NCBI GenBank assembly: GCA_030789695.1
Contig: CM061141.1
Span: 322,199,938 to 322,263,937, forward strand
DNA from: Scilla litardierei
Taxonomy: Eukaryota > Streptophyta > Magnoliopsida > Asparagales > Asparagaceae
Length of the DNA: 64,000 nucleotides
Direction of reading: 5' to 3'
Shown: one piece after another, positions 23,772 through 36,304 of the stretch
How the letters are laid out: each line of letters begins with the position of its first letter
How positions within the stretch are numbered: the stretch's first letter is position 1
Program-made: the position numbers and the translations under genes
The notes under the pieces: generated by a model
The model's input: the letters and a program-made list of their open reading frames with translations, nothing else
Databases searched by the model: none
What the model was told of the DNA's origin: nothing

Positions 23772-25050
23772 ATGTTGGATTTGTCAACCTCCTTTGTGAT
23801 GATATAACACCACTTTTTATACCCCCGACTGATGTAAAGAAAACCTAGATTGCAGAAGCAATCATATTTTAAGACCTCCTTTTATCTACTCATTGAGCAC
23901 AATATTCTATAGCATAATTATAACCACCATTTCGATTGTAAATCAATAGATAAGGCATGTGGTAGTGAGTTGTTGTTTTACAGTTGTTGGAGAAAGACTA
24001 GCTGGCATACATTACAATCTATAACAACCGAAATCTATATTACATTTGATGCTTTTTTGAATTGACTTGTTGACTAGGACATGCTGATGACATACTGACG
24101 TATAAAGAGACTGATAGAAGAATGACTAGGATTTAATCTTGGTAAAAAAAGTGTTGAGATGAGTGTTTGGAAAAACAAAAAAAAAACCTCAGCACATGGA
24201 TCGCTGATGCGGCTAGATTCAATGAGATCTGATCACATGAATTGATGACGTGACAGAAATCTCATCCATTCAATCTAACATAAATTAACACAGCTGGATC
24301 CCACCCAAAAATTTTAATCCCCACATGTTACCAAAAAAAGAAACTTTAACACACCCCACTCGCATTAACTCTCTCTCTCTCTCTCTCTCTCACTCCACAT
24401 AATTAATTCTTTCCCAGAATTAATTATGTGGAATGTGTTGATTACATGAAATTAATTAATAATGCGACAGTCCGCTAAATTTTTGTTCTTTTAAATTGTG
24501 AAATGGAATATTATATGTCCCAAAATTTTAGAGGGAAAGAATAATTTTTGGGGAAACAAAGATTTTAAATAAACCGTACCTGAACGCACTGGTCATGCCT
24601 AGCAAAGAAATATAGGCAGACTTTTGAAACATCGCCACACAATAAATTCAAACAGTTGTGTGATACACTTATTTGCTTGATAGATAAGTTAGGCTCCGTT
24701 TGTAAACTGATGTAAGAGTTATAGTGTTAAGAATATTTGAACGCAGGGGGGTTGAAAACGTGCAAGTATTAATACTAATTATTAAGATGCGTATCTTTAA
24801 TTTATGAACAAAATTAATTATAATTTATAGATAATTGTCTTTTGTCGGAGCATGACAAGTGAGAATGGAATTATTGAATTTTTTATTTGATAGTTAGGAT
24901 TAGGTCAAATTGCATGCGAAGGGGGTGATCCCAAGGACACAATCTCATGATTTCAGAGAATATTTTTCATGCCGTATGCATGCTCCCTCGGATATTTTCG
25001 GCTGAAAGAGTCCACAAACTAACTTAATGCATCACATTTCTTTGTATGGT
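23772..25050. repeat. Dispersed duplication, copy 2, with a 0.9 kb insert
   Basis: Partner of 20742-20980. Similarity is broken at 23961 and resumes near 24878 (GATAGTTAGGATTAGGTCAA). The inserted block contains sequence shared with 39770-39900 (TAGGATTTAATCTTG, GTTGAGATGAG), so it is probably a mobile element of that family. Confidence 0.65.
24369..24391. repeat. (CT)n microsatellite
   Basis: Uninterrupted CT dinucleotides for 23 bases. Confidence 0.95.
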
Positions 25051-25264
25051 AAGATATATATCAACACTAGTTATTGGATCGTTGCCTTTTTTAAATTGGG
25101 TTTTTGTAAACATGAAAAAAAAAATGACTACTCTTATATACAACAATTTAACTTGGTTGTAGTATACCAATTTAAAGGCACATGTGCATGAGCTTCTAAA
25201 TAATTTTAGATGAATCATGCTAATCCAAAAAAAAATGTCTATTATATGTAATGATGATAATACA

Positions 25265-25525
25265 AGGAAAGTAGAGTAAATCCTTTTAAACACGGGATCA
25301 CATCAAAGGCATTCAAGACTAAGGAAAGTAGACTAAATCCCCCAAAGACCGGGATCACATCAATGTCATTCAATCCAAATTGTGACCCGATATGACGTAC
25401 CGCATGGTGTAAAGATTATAAGAAAAGTAAACTAAATCCTTCAAAGACCGGGATCATGTTAATGGCATCCAATGCTGATTTTTGTCCCGATACAACGAAG
25501 CACATATTGTAAAGATCCGCGGTTA
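25265..25525. repeat. Three-copy local repeat
   Basis: AGTAGACTAAATCC, AAGACCGGGATCA and GGCATTCAA recur three times. The second and third units also share CCGATA and a TTGTAAAGAT segment. Confidence 0.7.
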
Positions 25526-25959
25526 TTAGTTACCAAACAAGCATGATTCATATCGTCCTGCGGATTATTATTATACCCTTAACGATTTGTGTATTTAAAC
25601 ACATCAAGAGAAATGAAAAGATAACTGGTTTCTTTTCTATCTTTTTCTCCGGTCGTTTAATTTCTTCAGATAATACCGTTAAGCAGCACCTATACATCTG
25701 GTTTTAAACAACTCCAGCGAATCATGTCAATCCAATAAATGGCCTATTACATGAAATAATGAAAATACACTTTAATAACATCTATATAAATTCAGTCCAT
25801 TACAGAAGAGTGTATGCTGTTCTACCCTATGATGTCTCTCTTTCAAGCTATATTTCCTATCTCTCAGGGTTCTAACTTGAGCGATGAATGAGTCGCAACG
25901 AGGATAACATCCCAAGATTTGATTCTTTTACTTCTTTGGGACGGCCCTCAAGTAATAAA

Positions 25960-26688
25960 AAGGTTTGCTAATTAAGATAATCAAGCCCCCATACAGGATA
26001 CCCTGGCCCACAAGGCCCACAGAAGATATCAGTCGTCATCTTGGTTAAAGCTCACGCCTAATTTGCCCGTTGAGCTTCCTTAGCTAATGAAGTGGTTAAT
26101 TATGGTCTCATAAAATGTCGGGGGTGAGTGGACAGCGGTTATGCCTATCTTTTAGGGACGAATATGCTGCCACAATGGGTGATTGTTTTACACTAACAAC
26201 ACTGAGGAGACGCCACTGCTTATAGATACATGTAAGAGAAACAATACAGGGGGGGACAATGGAGATGTACTGACGACTATGTATCCTCACACTCATATTC
26301 TCTTCTTTCCACTTTTATATACTTTCCTCAAAAAGCTCGGTGTGACTAATACAAGACGATCACCATTGGGTTACCTCGAGCCATCTTAAGTCGATACTAA
26401 CTTAAGCATCGGAGGAGATTTGGGTCGGAACCCATATCCGACCCCCCTAATGAGCTTCTGTGGTGGAGGTCGATCGCTGCACGACCCAACAGTAAGGTCG
26501 AAAGGTCGTAACCTACGACCCCGAGATTGGTCGAACGCCTGCCTAGTAGCTCGCAGCTCAACAGTCTTAACCTCAACGACCCTAGTTCCTCCAGCTACAT
26601 GTCCCACACAACAGCTGACGAGAATACACCTCATTAAAGAGGTCCCCGTCAGTCCTAATTATTATTGGCTGAAACCCATCCGTCAACA
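25960..26688 (+). repeat. Gypsy LTR (left)
   Basis: Contains ACTTAAGCATCGGAGGAG and ends CCGTCAACA just before the primer site. The left edge is uncertain. Confidence 0.6.
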
Positions 26689-26784
26689 GTTGGCGTCGTC
26701 TGTGGGGAACAACATCAGTCAACACACCAAAGCTACCATAAATCCATATCGACTGATCCCACCAATACAGGACCGATTCTAGGC

Positions 26785-27421
26785 ATGAACGAGGATGCAC
26801 ATAACATCGAAGATGATGCTGGATCTTCGTCGGAAGGAGTACCAAGCATACACCCAGTCTCTCAAGAGCAATTTGAAAAGTTCACTGAGACGATTAATGC
26901 TAGCCTCCCCGCAATGGCAACTGCCATTCAATAAATGAACCGGTAACCCTTTCAGATGGCCTCGGTGCAGCCACCCCCCAACCCAACACAGGCTCCAGCT
27001 GGTGAACGGTCTACACCAAGAAGTCAGATGGCCGGGAGCAAAATCCTAAGTGAAGGATCAACCCGCCGATTAATACCACTCCTACGTCTTGATGACAAGC
27101 CGAAGTCGGCAACTATTGGGAGGGCACCAACAACCGTTCATCTGGGCGGCCATTTTGCCAGGAACCCCCAACAACGGGCGAGCTACGTGCAGCGGCATGG
27201 AACGGGCCGGTGATCGCATCGCCCGAAATCATAGCCACATCCCTAGGCTCACATCTGGTCTGAAGCGGAAAAACACTGATGAAAATTTTCTTCCTCAGAT
27301 TTCTCCTAATCGCCAGAAAGGAGGCCTAGTCAATTCTTCCAGTGCCTCTACGGGCCAATTGGCTCACCGCGCTGAGGATGATCAGCTGGTAGGAAAACTC
27401 CTCTGAAGAAGAACATTACAT

Positions 27422-27455
<34 letters not shown>

Positions 27456-27719
27456 ATTGCGAAAGTTCAAGATACCATCTATAAAGATGTGCGATGGCAC
27501 GGGTGATCCATGGAAGCGCATTCGAAGATACCAAAGTGTGATGGAGCTACAAGGATCTGACGAGCCCTACCTATGTCGTGCCTTCTACACCACTCTAACC
27601 AAAGTAGCGGACGAATGGTACAATGGGGTACCCGATTACAACATCGGGTCTTTTGATGATTTATCTCAGATTTTTTGCAGGCAGTCATGGCGGGACGACG
27701 TCAGAAACAGAGGACAACC
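26785..27719 (+). pseudogene. Gypsy gag, N-terminal part, frame-shifted
   Basis: Frames change several times. A Gln/Ser-rich leader with EQFEKFTETINASLPAM is followed by Pro-rich sequence. After a run of 30 C the capsid-type gag domain is clear: DGTGDPWKRIRRYQSVM and LCRAFYTTLTKVADEWYNG (27490-27620). This is the retrotransposon gag fold of Ty3/gypsy elements. It is cut at 27719 by the Sirevirus. Confidence 0.7.
27425..27454. repeat. Poly-C run of 30
   Basis: Thirty consecutive C within the gypsy gag. It is either a true homopolymer expansion or an assembly artefact. Confidence 0.9.
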
Positions 27720-29081
27720 TGTTGGTAGCAACGATCTATAAACTTCGTGTTTGATTATAACAAACGTGTGTGAACATTTTAACGTGTGTGTTAAGTGTTT
27801 CAGGAATGACGAACTTGTGTTTAATTCACGGAGAGACTTGGTCAATGTGCAAAGGAGAAAGGGGGAGAACCTTATTTGAATTGACTCATATCTATTAGAG
27901 TCAAATCCAAATCCTACTCCATATCAATTCCAAACTTCATACACATTGCAAATCCCCTATCACTATGATTCCCTATAGCCTAATTAATCCTAGCCATTGA
28001 TCTCTTTCCCTTACCACAAATCCCCTAGCATACCCTATATAAGTCCTCATCAAAGGCCAAGGGAAGGGTTCGGCCAAAAATCCAAAAACCCTAACTCTTC
28101 TCTCCAAGAGCTGTGCGCAATCTTTTTGCAAAATCTCAATGGCAGAACTATTTTTCTCTATTCCCTTTGGTATTTTTCCAAGAGCATCAATCAAATAAAA
28201 AGGGGGAGAAACATGCCGCACAAAAATTTTCTCAAAAATCCTAAAAGATGATACTCTCTCCTCAGCCGCAATTTTTGAGGCCAAGATAATCTCCAGGCCG
28301 TTTTTTGTTCCCTTTGCAATTCCCCCGCAAAAGCTTTGTGCAAAAATTGTCCAGAACTGCACGTCCCTTTTGCAACTACCAAGAGCAATGCGCATTGAAA
28401 GTTTCTTTTGTTTTTTTCCTTTGAGAATCCATGACAGACAGCTGAAATTTGTTTAAGAAATTCGCAAGAGGCCGCAGCTTGAAGATAAGAAATTGAGGCC
28501 GCATTTGTGAGTGAGAAACTACAAGCAGCAACCTGATCAGATATCACATGCCGTAACTCAAACTCCAAGCTGCAACGTACTATTGAGGGGACTAGGGACT
28601 ACTACATGTCAGACGAGATCTGACCACGCGCTGAACGACAGAGACATCAACGCCGTCACAACTGAGCAATTCTAAACTCATACTTTATTGTATTTTGTGA
28701 TATTGGTGTTGTAATCTTTGTAGAACAATTTACTATCTTTCTGGGGACTTGGCTAGTTGGGACTATCCAAGAGAGAGCTTTACTAGTATTATTATTGTTT
28801 GGGCACTTTGGTGAGTGCAGGTACTAGAGCCAGATGAGTGTAGAGTTGGTGCTCTAGGTACAGGTTGTACCAGTTAACTTTAATAATCTAGTATTGCTTT
28901 TGGGGATGGACATAGGTCGTTGGGACGACCGAACCAGGGTATATCGCCTGTGCATGCTGTGACTGCTTTACTATACTCTGCATCTGATTGATTGTGCTAT
29001 AACTCCTGAGATTTCGTGTGGGTTACACGAATATTTTTTAAGCGTATTCACCCCCATCTAGGCTTAGATCCAGATCCAATA
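27720..29081 (+). repeat. Sirevirus 5' LTR
   Basis: 1362 bases, paired with 34730-36094 at a few per cent divergence. It has the early block TTTGATTATAACAAACGTG. A reading frame of 140 codons on the other strand is present in both LTRs but only reflects LTR identity. Confidence 0.9.
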
Positions 29082-29083
29082 AG

Positions 29084-29096
29084 TGGTATCAGAGCC
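29084..29096 (+). promoter_or_regulatory. Primer binding site (tRNA-iMet)
   Basis: TGGTATCAGAGCC starts two bases after the 5' LTR. It is the standard minus-strand primer site of plant Copia elements. Confidence 0.9.
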
Positions 29097-30889
29097 AGTT
29101 GATGTGTCCATATTTTCTACCATTTTCATATCATCATTTCATCGCATTCCATGCCGTTTTCGCATTCAAATCCCATATTTTACTACGATATCGCGTTTCT
29201 GACGTTATATTCGAGTTTCGTAGTATTTTATGAGTTTTCAGGGATTTTGGAGCGATTTGGGACCCGACTTGGGTATGGACACACCCGACATGTTCGTGAG
29301 CTCATTGGCGAAGCTCTGCAGGAGTTCACCATACTTCTGGAGCCATGGGAGGAGAAGAGAGATTGGAGGAGAGAGCAGGAGGAGAGAGTAGCCTTCAGCA
29401 GTAGTAGGAGATTATATCCCAGGCTGCTCGGTCGAGCAGCACATATGCTCGGACCGAGCAGCACAGATGCTCGGACCGAGCAGATTCAAATGAGAAGAAG
29501 GGGCAGATACGGGGATCACTCGGACCGAGCAGTTCATCTGCTCGGTTGAGTAGCGTCAAATTTCAAAGCTGAAGCAATTCCAGCGCACAGCCCTAGTAAC
29601 TCTTCATTGACCGAGTTAGCCTCTGCTCAGACCGAGCTGAGCTGACTTGGCCCGTGCAGGCAGAGTGAGGAAATTGGAGGATTTTGGTTCCCTTTCGTGC
29701 TCGGTCGAGCAGCATAGCTGCTCGGTCCGAGCGACCGACCGAGCAACGCACTGCTCGACCGAGCCACCTACTTGGTCGAGAGTGCTGAAGCTATTTCTGG
29801 AAATATTTTCTGAGCGATTGTCACGCGATCTGGGGAGTGAAGGCTGCAGAGCTTCGACTTCGAAGGGGGATTCATTTTTTCATATTTTTGAATAGTTTTT
29901 AGGAGAGGGACCAGAGGCGGATTATTATTAGTTTTTAGATTTTTCTTTGTTGAAGAATATTGGATCGAAACTTTCGGATTATTAATTTTGTTCGCTATCG
30001 TCCTTGCGCTTGGGAATCTGGAATTTTCTTCGGATCTATAAATCGCAATTCTTATCTATCTCTCGCTGTAAGTTTTCTATTTTTATTTCATCGATTTGTC
30101 ACACGATGTCTTCGTCTCTAAAAATGATGTTTTTATTCGTGAATAATGCCATGCGTGAGTAGATCTTTCTAGGGTTGATGGGTTAGCCCTAAGATCTTAG
30201 AGGGAAGACGTAGATCTGGATCTCTACGTTGAATTAGGGATTTAGGGGAAGTATTTCGGTCGACCTTACCGAATCCCTAGATAACCCGTACTGAGATCAT
30301 GTCCACGGTCTGTGGAATTGATTTGCTTAAGGGGTATCTTTAGGATTCGAATAGGGAAATCGGTGGATCCAACCAAGGCTCGTGACCATGTCCGGCTCGC
30401 GCTTTAAGGGGATCCATCGACGAACTATACCGCTATGTTGACGGCTACCGCCATTGCGTCAACAAGAGCTACCGAAATACCTCGCAATTCTAACCCACGA
30501 GAGTGGTACGAATTGGGAGATTAATCCACGAACCCTAATGCAACGTAAGGATTCTATTCCAACGTCGACCCCCGACGATCTTAGTGGTGATCCTTAATGC
30601 CCTAGTCCTTTTTATTAGTAAAACAACAACAACACCCCAATTGACTCTTTCAACCCGATAGCTATCTCACTTCGAGATTTAGAAGTAAATTGAGAACCCA
30701 TATACACCATCACCGTCCATGTAGGATTCGATATCATTTATACTACAACTTGACACCGTCCGCTTACGGATTGAGCTCGGAATTGAAACCTAGGGGCCAT
30801 ACCACGCCTGGCGATCGTGACACCACCAGGTGAAATCTAGGTGTAGGTTCGGGTGCGTCACCAGTTTAGATGATCTAGCCTAGTTGACC
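29097..30889 (+). other. Sirevirus untranslated leader
   Basis: About 1.8 kb between primer site and gag. It holds the CTCGGACCGAG palindrome array (29423-29780) and otherwise no significant coding frame. Confidence 0.75.
29423..29780 (+). repeat. CTCGGACCGAG palindrome array in Sirevirus leader
   Basis: About twelve copies of TGCTCGG-A-CCGAGCA or close variants. Clear ones are at 29423 (with GGTCGAG centre), 29446, 29468, 29519, 29540, 29626, 29698 and 29718. The arms pair with themselves. Spacers are not repeated. Confidence 0.85.
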
Positions 30890-32576
30890 ATGTCAATGAA
30901 TATGTCTGATTCTGCTTTTAATGAGGGTCAGTCTATTTCTCGTCCCACTAAGTTCAATGATGTTGATTTTGCTTATTGGAAAACTATGATGAGGATTTAT
31001 TTAGCTGCTGTTGATTATGATTTTTGGAGAATTGTAGAAAAAGGCTATAAACCTCCCACCATTACTGTTGCTGATACTGAAATGTTAAAACCAGAAGATA
31101 AGTGGGATGACTTTGATAAAAAGCAATTTTCATTGAATAATAAAGCTATGAATGGATTGATTTGCTCTTTGGATAAAGCTGAGTTTAACCGTATATCTCT
31201 ATGTCAAACCGCGCAGGAAATTTGGCATGCTCTGGAGGTGACTGACTAGGGAACGTCGGAGGTTAAGGAGTCCAGACTTGCATTACTCATCACTGAATAT
31301 GAAAGCTTCCGCATGCTTCCATTAGGATCAATTAAAGAGATGTTTGCGAGGTTCACAAATGTCGTCTACAAATCTACCTCTCTTGGAAAGCTGTACTCAA
31401 GTCTGGAGCAAATCAGAAAAATCTTAAGAGTGCTGCCTAGCACCTTCCGTCCCAAAATCACAGCTATTCAAGAAGCAAGGGATTTATCACAGATGAAAGT
31501 AGATGATCTGATAGGGAACCTGATGTCCTACGAGCTCGAGCTGCAGAGCGTTGAAATCAGAGAGAAATATGAGATCAAGAATTCAAAGGCACTAGCCCTT
31601 CAGGTCAAGGAGGATGAAGATGGATATGAAGAGGAGGCCTTTTTAGTGAGAAGCTTCAAGAGATATATCAGAACAGGCAATGGAAGATCAGAGATGCTAA
31701 AAAAGTTTAATCGCTCTAAATCTAATTCTAATAGTAAATCTTTTGAGCAGACTACTATTGATCTAGTTATATGTTTTAAATGCAAAAAAGCAGGGACATT
31801 TTATGAAGCAATGCCCTCAAGGAAAGAACAACGCTGCGAAGCAAAAGGGGAAACCTTTGGTGCGCACATGGGATATGGACAGCGAGGATGAATCCCAAGA
31901 GGAAGTTGCACACTCCTTCGTTTGCGTGATGGGAGAACTCGATGAGGTACAAACTTCCACCAAAGCTAAACTTATGACTATTTGTAAAGAAATGGAAAAA
32001 GAAATTCAAAGCTTGGAATCAAATGTAGAGTTACTTGAATCCCATGTAGAAAAGTTTAAACGTGTTAATTTTGAATTGCAACAAGACAATTATAATATGT
32101 CATTAGAAGTTGATGAAATAAAAGAAAAGCTTGTTGCATGTAATTCTACTATTAGCTCTTTGAAAAAGGAAAAATCGTGCATGCCCACTGAAACTGAATG
32201 TCTGAATTGCTCTACTTTGCTTAAAAATATTAGCATGTTTAAACAAAATATGGTTAAGCTAGAAGTTGAAAATGAATTGCTAAATGAGAAGATTTGCATG
32301 CTTATAAATGAAAACAAAGAGCTAGAAAAGAGGATGGCTAATCTGAAAAAAGTGAGAAAGAGAACAAAAAGGCCTTCATTAGTAAATGTAACATGCTTGA
32401 TAATGAGAACATGTTTTTAAAGTCTAAAATATCTGATTTTGAATTGTCTATTAAAAAATTTGGTGTTGGAAAGCATTCATTAGACATTATTCTAGGTAAT
32501 CAGATACATGAAAATAACAGGCGTGGTTTGGGCTATGGAAATAAAATTGATGAGCGACCTAGAATTAATTGAAAAC
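30890..32576 (+). pseudogene. Sirevirus gag, stop and frameshift mutations
   Basis: Starts at the ATG at 30890 with FNDVDFAYWKTMMRIYLAA, the N-terminal gag domain of Copia elements. An in-frame TAG lies at 31247-31249. The gag core continues (LITEYESFRM, IRKILRVLPSTFRPKITAIQ). The first zinc knuckle (CFKCKK near 31770) is split by a frameshift, and its second half (MKQCPQGK) starts at 31803. A long charged coiled coil (31900-32380) follows, which is usual for Sirevirus gag. It cannot make a full protein. Confidence 0.8.
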
Positions 32577-32609
32577 AGCAAAAAGAAACTGGTGTAGGAA
32601 GAAGTGTGT

Positions 32610-33267
32610 TTGCTAAATGTTATACATGTAGTGGTGTTGGTCATTCTTATTATAATTGCAAATATAGGAACACCAACATTAAATTTAAGCAAATTTGGGT
32701 TCCAAAAAGTAAAGCGACTAATACCAGTGGACCTATTTGGATTCCTAAGTCACACATATCATGCTCTTCATATGTATAGGTACATGGCACGGCTAAGGGA
32801 CAACAGTGTGAGTGGTACTTAGACTCTGGCTGTTCAAGATACAAGACAGGTGATATCGAAAAGTTTCTTAGCCTTGTAAAGCGTGAATGAGGAAGTGCTA
32901 CTTTAGGGGGGACAATGGAAAATGCAAGGTAATTGGTAAGGGTGTTGTAGGTAACGACACCTTTCAGTTTTCAGACGTCCTATGGGTTGAAAAACTTAAA
33001 CACAATCTCATTTCAATTAGTCAGCTGTGCGACAAAGGTATGAAAGTAGAATTTGATGCAAATTTCTGTAGAATTATTGATGGCTCCACAGGTGACATTA
33101 TTATTATAGCTAATAGAAGAGATAATGTTTATACTCTTATGCTTGAAGAACTGACTGTTTCTAAGTGCTTGCTTGTAGGTGAAGAAGAGGCCACACTATG
33201 GCATAGACGATTAGCACATGCAAGCATGGGATTGCTAAAGAAGTTGGAAAGCAAAAATCTGGAATAA
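32610..33267 (+). pseudogene. Sirevirus second knuckle, protease and pre-integrase region
   Basis: In broken frames: CYTCSGVGHSYYNC (second zinc knuckle), IWVPKS, then WYLDSGCSRYKTGD (protease active site Asp-Ser-Gly, about 32815). From 32887 there is FSDVLWVEKLKHNLISISQLCDKG, and then LWHRRLAHASMGLLKKL, the start of the integrase zinc domain. Sequence then jumps at about 33267, where the integrase core should begin. Confidence 0.8.
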
Positions 33268-33483
33268 CGAAGAAGAGGAAAATGAAGAACAACAAAGCAT
33301 TTCAAGGAATAATGAGGAGCAACTTGAAAGACATGAGGAAACTGAAACTGGCACGGGAGAAATGCAAGAAGTAGCAGTTACCAGAGGAGAGTTGAGGTTC
33401 AATCCAAACCACTCATCAGACTTGATTATAGGTGAGCATACGACAGGTATACGCACTCGTTCCTCTTTTATTGATAAAACTTA
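33268..33483 (+). pseudogene. Remnant of the integrase-RT spacer
   Basis: An acidic Glu/Gln-rich stretch ends in HSSDLIIGEHTTGIRTRSS, the block that precedes reverse transcriptase in Sireviruses. It follows the pre-integrase directly, so the integrase core is deleted. It ends at a stop, so reverse transcriptase and RNase H are gone as well. Confidence 0.7.
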
Positions 33484-34729
33484 GAACGAGATTTCATGCT
33501 TTCTTGTGTGCTTGAACTTTTTCTGGTATGTGTGCTAGTAGTTGCATGGTTATGTGTGCATGATTTTTTATTTGTGTGATTGCATCTCATGTGTGCTTTA
33601 ATACTTCATGCATAAAAACAAAAACAAAAAAACTGAAAAATATAAATAAAGAAAAATGGTGCTTAAATGTGTATCTTTCTCTTTGATTCGTTAAAAGAAG
33701 TCTTCATGAATGATTTTCATATCCTTATAGAAATTGACGTATTATTACTTTAGCTACATGTGCGTGTAAAGCTTTCTAAATGTTCAAGACATATTCAATG
33801 ACTCAAATAACTTGATTTCTACACCTCCATCTTTACTTCCAGATGTATTAAAAATTGTTGCACATTTGGAGACATCGCTTATGAAATTGGAAAGTGAATG
33901 TATGAGGAAAACTTAACTGAAAATATAAGGGATATGATATACCTTGCCATGGATAAAAATTGAGCATTAAAAAATGATACTACAAGTATAAAAATGAAAT
34001 AGAAGTTTAATTGCTCTGTATGAAAAATGGGTACAATCCTTGGCAAAGGTATTACTCACGAGTATCCAATATAAGCTTTATGGGTAAACTTTAGCGTTGG
34101 TGTATTTACTCGTCAAGCAATGCCACCCCCACATCTAAGAGTCCTTGTAGGCTATATTTTGGGGGTGTGGTATCTTGAACTCATTTTTAATGAGATGGGA
34201 AAGATCAATCCTAGGTGATAGAATGTTATATGGAAAATGTGGATTGGTTTTGGTTGACTTTCTTAAATGATTCTCTCTATGTGCTTCAATTTTAATCATC
34301 GCATGTACACGTTGGTGTTAAAGTCTTAGTTGTTTACTTTCAATGGATTTTGACTTGATTATTCTATCATTGTATGCATGCAATTGTTGGTAATGGCTAA
34401 TAATACTCTCTGTTTGCATGGTATATGTTTTGACTTCGTGTTTCAACTTTTGATGATAACAAAAGGGGGAGAAATAATTTGAGTTATATGTGATTGTGAT
34501 GTGAATGCATGCTTGATGAATATGAGTGTTTGATTAAGGGGGAGTATAACGAATATTGGGAAGCACAAAAATAGGGGGAGCATGCATATTGTTAACTCTA
34601 CACATCATTGTTTGCACATCATTATATATCATTGCATGTCATCCTCAATCAACACACTATCACGCACACTATTTGGAATTTCAATGCTCAAATCTTAGAC
34701 TTAGTTTGTCATCATCAAAAGAGGGAGAT
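33484..34729 (+). other. Sirevirus 3' non-coding region with multiple polypurine tracts
   Basis: No coding frame. Purine tracts at 34461 (AAAAGGGGGAGA), 34536 (AAGGGGGAG), 34571 (ATAGGGGGAG) and 34717 (AAAAGAGGGAGAT) lead up to the 3' LTR. Multiple polypurine tracts are a described Sirevirus feature. Confidence 0.75.
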
Positions 34730-36094
34730 TGTTGGTAGCAACGATCTATGAACTTCGTGTTTGATGATAACAAACGTGTGTGAACTTTTAATGTGTGTGT
34801 TAAGTGTTTCAGGAATGACGAACTTGTGTTTAATTCACGGAGAGACTTGGTCAATGTGCAAATGAGAAAGGGGGAGAACCTTGTTTGAATTGACTCATAT
34901 CTATTAGAGTCAAATCCAAATCCTACTCCATATCAATTCCAAACTTCATACCCATTGCAAATCCCCCTATCACTAGGATTCCCTATAGCCTAATTAATCC
35001 TAGCCATTGATCTCTTTCCATTACCACAACTCCCATAACATACCCTATATAAGTCCTCATCAAAGGCCAAGGGAAGGGTTCGACCAAAAATCCAAAAACC
35101 CTAACTCTTCTCTCCAAGAGTTGTGCGCAATCTTTTTGCAAAATCTCAAGGGCCGAACTATTTTTCTCTCTTCCCGTTGGTATTTTTCCAAGAGCATCAA
35201 TCAAATAAAAAAGGGGAGAAACATGCCACACAAAATTTTTCTCAAAAATCCTAAAAGATAATACTCTCTCCTTAGCCGCAATTTTTGAGGCCAAGATAAT
35301 CTCCAGGCCGTTTTTTGTTCCCTTTGCAATTCCCCTGCAAAAGCTTTGTGCAAAAATTGTCCAGAGCTGCACGTCCCTTTTACAACTCCCAAGAGCAGTG
35401 CACATTGAATGTTTCTTTTGTTTTTTCCTTTGAGAATCTCATGACAGACAGCCGAAATTTGTTTAGGAAATTCTCAAGAGGCCGCATCTTAAAGATAAGA
35501 AATTGATGCCGCATTTGTGAGTGAGAAACTACAAGCCGCAACCTGATCAGATATCACATGCCGCAACTCGAACTACAAGCTGTAACGTGCTGATTAAGGG
35601 GACTAGGGACTACTACATGTCAAACGAAATTTGACCACGCGATGAACGACAGAGAAATCAAAGCCGTCACAACTGAGCAATTCTAAACTCATACTTTATT
35701 ATATTTTGTGATATTGGTGTTGTAATCTTTGTAGAACAATTTACTATCTTTTTGGGGACTTGGCTAGTTGGGACTAGCCAAGAGAGAGCTTTACTAGTAT
35801 TGTTATTGTTTGGGCACTTTGGTGAGTGCAGGTACCGAGAGCCAGTGAGTGTAGAGTTGGAGCTCTAGCTACATGTTGTACCAGTTAAATTTAATAATCT
35901 AGTATTGCTTTTGGGGCTGGACGTAGGTCGTTGGGATGACCGAACCAGGGTATATCGCCTGTGCATGCTGTGACTGCTTTACTATACTCTGCGTCTGATT
36001 GATTGTGCTATAACTGCCTGAGATTTCGTGTGGGTTGTATGAATATTTTTATAAGCGTATTCACCCCCCTCTAGGCTTAGATCCAGATCCAACA
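34730..36094 (+). repeat. Sirevirus 3' LTR
   Basis: 1365 bases, the partner of 27720-29081. It ends CCAACA before the target duplication CAACC. Confidence 0.9.
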
Positions 36095-36099
36095 CAACC

Positions 36100-36304
36100 C
36101 ACCTGTTCACTTTGGAGCAAGGGGAGAAATAGACTCTCCGATACTTTGTTAAATGCTTCAACAATGAAAGACTCCATGTTGAAGGCGTCACTGACGGTAC
36201 GATCATTGCCGCTCTCACACAGGGAGTTCACAACAAAGATTTGTTGAAGTCAATGCATCAAAGGCCAACAACTAACCTTGAACAACTGTTTAGTAGGACA
36301 GATC
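36100..36304 (+). pseudogene. Gypsy gag, middle part
   Basis: Continues the gag cut at 27719. In one frame it reads LFTLEQGEKETLRYFVKCFN and then AALTQGVHNKDLLKSM, typical of the second half of the Ty3/gypsy capsid domain. It is cut by the solo LTR at 36305. Confidence 0.7.

Larger units (their letters stand above)
27720..36094 (+). mobile_element. Sirevirus-like Copia element, internally deleted
   Basis: 8375 bases with long LTRs (27720-29081 and 34730-36094). Ends are TGTTGG and CCAACA. The 5-base target duplication CAACC (27715-27719 and 36095-36099) is exact. The primer site TGGTATCAGAGCC (29084-29096) fits initiator-Met tRNA. Sirevirus hallmarks seen: a long leader, gag with a coiled coil and a second knuckle, the IWVPK and WYLDSGCS blocks, and several polypurine tracts before the 3' LTR. 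The integrase core, reverse transcriptase and RNase H are missing, and gag carries stops and frameshifts. It inserted in the gag gene of a gypsy element. Confidence 0.9.

Noticed and set aside
26386..26845. Overlapping reading frames on both strands
   Set aside because: They sit in the gypsy LTR and primer-site region. No protein similarity that I recognise.
27973..28568. Minus-strand reading frames of 125-140 codons, with a near copy at 34983-35405
   Set aside because: They lie in the two Sirevirus LTRs and look conserved only because the LTRs are copies of each other.
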